Part shown: positions 62,400 through 64,000 of the stretch, in pieces
Position numbering within the stretch: the first letter of the stretch is position 1
Layout: every line of letters starts with the position of its first letter
Assembly (NCBI GenBank): GCA_947498935.1
Contig: CANMMM010000013.1
Coordinates: forward strand, 1 to 64,000
Source: an uncultured Aquimarina sp.
GTDB lineage: Bacteria; Bacteroidota; Bacteroidia; Flavobacteriales; Flavobacteriaceae
DNA: 64,000 nt
Reading direction: 5' to 3'
The notes under the pieces: model-generated
The model's input: only the letters and a program-made list of their open reading frames with translations
What the model was told of the DNA's origin: nothing
Database searches by the model: none
Made by a program: the position numbers and the translations under genes

Positions 62400-63545
62400 A
62401 TGTCAGTACCTCCAGAAAAATTGTCCTATGTGATTCATAATATTCACACTCATATCTTTACGATGGAATACATTCCTAAATATTTTATGAGCAAATTATT
62501 TCCCACTACATGGGCGCGAAAAAAATGGGTTGCTAAGCTAGGAAAAGCCTTAGCAGGCAAAACCTTGCATCGGTATTCTGCTTTTTTCTATTCTGCATTA
62601 AAAGAATCTCAGGAAGAGGCTTATGATGAACTCAGAGAATATTATCCCAGAAGTGCTAAGTTTGGGGTGCTCTCGGTAGACTTTGACTATATGGGCGCAG
62701 GAAAAGCTAAGTATAATTTTATGCAACAGCTAGAAGATCTTGCCGCTTTAAAACGTAAACCCGAATACAAGGATAATCTTTTGCCCTTTATCTGCGTAGA
62801 CCCTAGGCGTCCTAATATCTTAGAATTGGTCAAAGAATATATCGAAGTACACAATTTTGCAGGTATTAAGCTCTATCCCGCTTTAGGATTTTTTCCAACC
62901 GATCCTCGATTATACCCTGTATGGGAATATGCAGAAAAACATCAAATTCCGATTACTACCCATTGCATTCCTAAGAATAAAAGTCATTTTCGAACCAAGA
63001 TCACTGATGATATGATCGAAAAAGCCAAGGAGATCAAAACCTTTGATCGCAAGGAAGCCCGCAAGCAGTATGATTTTGCGCAATACCTGAACCACCCGCA
63101 TTGGTACCGCGAATTATTAAAAGATTTTCCAGATTTAAAGCTCAATATCGCTCATTTTGGAGGTAATGAAGAATGGGATAAGTATTTAGACAGTCCAAGA
63201 CTGAGCAAATCACTAGATCCTGAATATCTAGCAGATGCAGCAGATTGGTATTCGCAAATCAGAGACCTGATCGAAAATCATAAAAATGTATATAGCGATA
63301 TCTCCTTTACTGTGTATGATGATCGTTTGTATCCATTGCTTAAAAATTTAGTGAATAGCCACTCTCGGAGGCCTAATACCTATCCGATTAAAGAAAAAGT
63401 GCTCTTTGGTACCGATTTTTATATGTTGCAAAAAGACTACCGAGAACGTCGTTTTGGGATCGAGCTACGGGGATATCTCACAGACGAAGAATACTGGTTA
63501 ATTGCCGAGCGCAATCCCAAACGTTTTTTACAAACCAAATTTTAA
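62400..63545 (+). CDS. Amidohydrolase-fold metal-dependent hydrolase
   Basis: A 381-residue cytoplasmic protein of the amidohydrolase 2 group. Metal-site features in order: HTHIF (HxH) at 17-21, GIKLYPALGFFPTDPRLYPVWEYAEKHQIPITTHC near 160-195 (Lys and His), LNIAHFGGN near 255, and the final Asp in VLFGTDF near 340. Length fits. The N terminus (MSVPPEKLSYVIHNI) gives the HxH at the usual distance. The substrate is unknown. It is 14 bp upstream of the cell-wall amidase gene and surely in the same operon. Confidence 0.85.
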   Translation: MSVPPEKLSYVIHNIHTHIFTMEYIPKYFMSKLFPTTWARKKWVAKLGKALAGKTLHRYSAFFYSALKESQEEAYDELREYYPRSAKFGVLSVDFDYMGAGKAKYNFMQQLEDLAALKRKPEYKDNLLPFICVDPRRPNILELVKEYIEVHNFAGIKLYPALGFFPTDPRLYPVWEYAEKHQIPITTHCIPKNKSHFRTKITDDMIEKAKEIKTFDRKEARKQYDFAQYLNHPHWYRELLKDFPDLKLNIAHFGGNEEWDKYLDSPRLSKSLDPEYLADAADWYSQIRDLIENHKNVYSDISFTVYDDRLYPLLKNLVNSHSRRPNTYPIKEKVLFGTDFYMLQKDYRERRFGIELRGYLTDEEYWLIAERNPKRFLQTKF

Positions 63546-63559
63546 ACACCCGATAGCCT

Positions 63560-64000
63560 ATGATTGTTTTATTAGATAATGGTCACGGAGGATTGATCAA
63601 CGGAACTTATCAAACCCCTGGTAAACGAAAGGATTGGGGGGATAAAGGTATTATCTACGAAGGCGAGTTCAATCGCGCCATCGTCAATGGTATCATTGAG
63701 GCCCTGACCGTATTAGAAATTCCCTATGTAAATATAGCTCCCGAGTATAGAGATGTCCGATTAGAAACCCGTGTAAAACGTGCCAATCGCTATCCCGCTT
63801 CCCAGAGTTTTTATCTAAGTATTCATAGCAATGCAGGAGGGGGCAGGGGTTCGGAATTCTTTACCTCACCTGGGAATACCAAAAGCGATCGTATGGCTAC
63901 CATTCTAGGACAGATGTATAAAAAAGAATTTCCCGATCGTATCCTACGCACCGATTTTAGCGATGGAGATTTAGATAAAGAAAGACGCTTTTTTGTCTTA
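63560..64000 (+). CDS. N-acetylmuramoyl-L-alanine amidase (partial, runs off window)
   Basis: The first 147 codons of a gene cut by the window edge. The start ATG at 63560 gives MIVLLDNGHGGLINGT, the zinc-binding His segment of the Amidase_3 family, followed by IYEGEFNRAIV with the metal-binding Glu and FYLSIHSNAGGG with the second His. Proteins of this type cleave the amide bond between muramic acid and the peptide stem. There is no signal peptide, so it may be cytoplasmic, a phage-like or recycling enzyme, or exported by another way. It follows the amidohydrolase gene. Confidence 0.85.
   Translation, partial: MIVLLDNGHGGLINGTYQTPGKRKDWGDKGIIYEGEFNRAIVNGIIEALTVLEIPYVNIAPEYRDVRLETRVKRANRYPASQSFYLSIHSNAGGGRGSEFFTSPGNTKSDRMATILGQMYKKEFPDRILRTDFSDGDLDKERRFFVL

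Overview
The window is AT-rich DNA from a member of the Bacteroidota, most likely a marine Flavobacteriaceae (an Aquimarina- or Kordia-like genome would fit, but the genus is inferred). Support comes from a SusC/SusD pair, two kinds of type IX secretion (T9SS) sorting tails, DUF2807/PspC/PadR and MoxR-DUF58-RDD clusters typical of flavobacteria, TAnnTTTG-like promoter elements, and near absence of purine-rich ribosome binding sites. It reads as ordinary chromosome: no phage, CRISPR array, plasmid gene or transposase was seen.

Layout. 0.1-8 kb: DUF4197 lipoprotein, purU, fused isobutyryl-CoA mutase icmF, a DMP19-like protein and an orphan gene. 8-11 kb: an Lrp/AsnC regulator with a near-perfect palindrome over its own promoter, an MscS channel, and three related structured RNA candidates each ending in a terminator, then yceI and an OB-fold protein. 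12-19 kb: SusC, SusD and a CRTAC1-like FG-GAP protein. 19.5-22 kb: cytochrome bd oxidase cydAB. 22.1 kb: tRNA-Pro(GGG). 24-25.4 kb: a GH26-like glycosidase. 25.7-27.1 kb: two envelope proteins. 27.4-32.8 kb: a leftward metal-uptake operon (CNGKC protein, outer-membrane porin-like protein, TonB receptor, PepSY protein). 33-41 kb: trxB, DUF2807 proteins, PspC, PadR, DUF4870, DUF4442, AIM24 and a 66-residue protein. 41-46.4 kb: oxyR and a 1,380-residue secreted protein with three GH26-like modules, two of them almost identical. 47.5-54.5 kb: the DUF58/MoxR/DUF4350/DUF4129/SpoIIM/RDD cluster. 54.7-57 kb: cyclophilin, CoA-pyrophosphatase Nudix and an acyltransferase. 57.5-64 kb: a T9SS type-B protein, a small secreted protein, an M57-like metalloprotease whose zinc motif has lost its first His, an amidohydrolase, and the start of a cell-wall amidase.

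What gene annotation does not explain is mostly intergenic. Three families of short dispersed elements lie here: a ~90-bp REP-like repeat (six copies, with a covarying internal hairpin and one copy whose hairpin is replaced), a ~164-bp MITE-like element with 19-bp terminal inverted repeats (several full, shortened or half copies, often touching stop codons), and a ~160-bp element with different ends but the same central motif. The three structured RNA candidates around mscS share GAGGACA and AAAGAGnGTAC blocks with compensating stem changes; one can fold as a pseudoknot. These RNAs and the MITE families are the best candidates for something undescribed.
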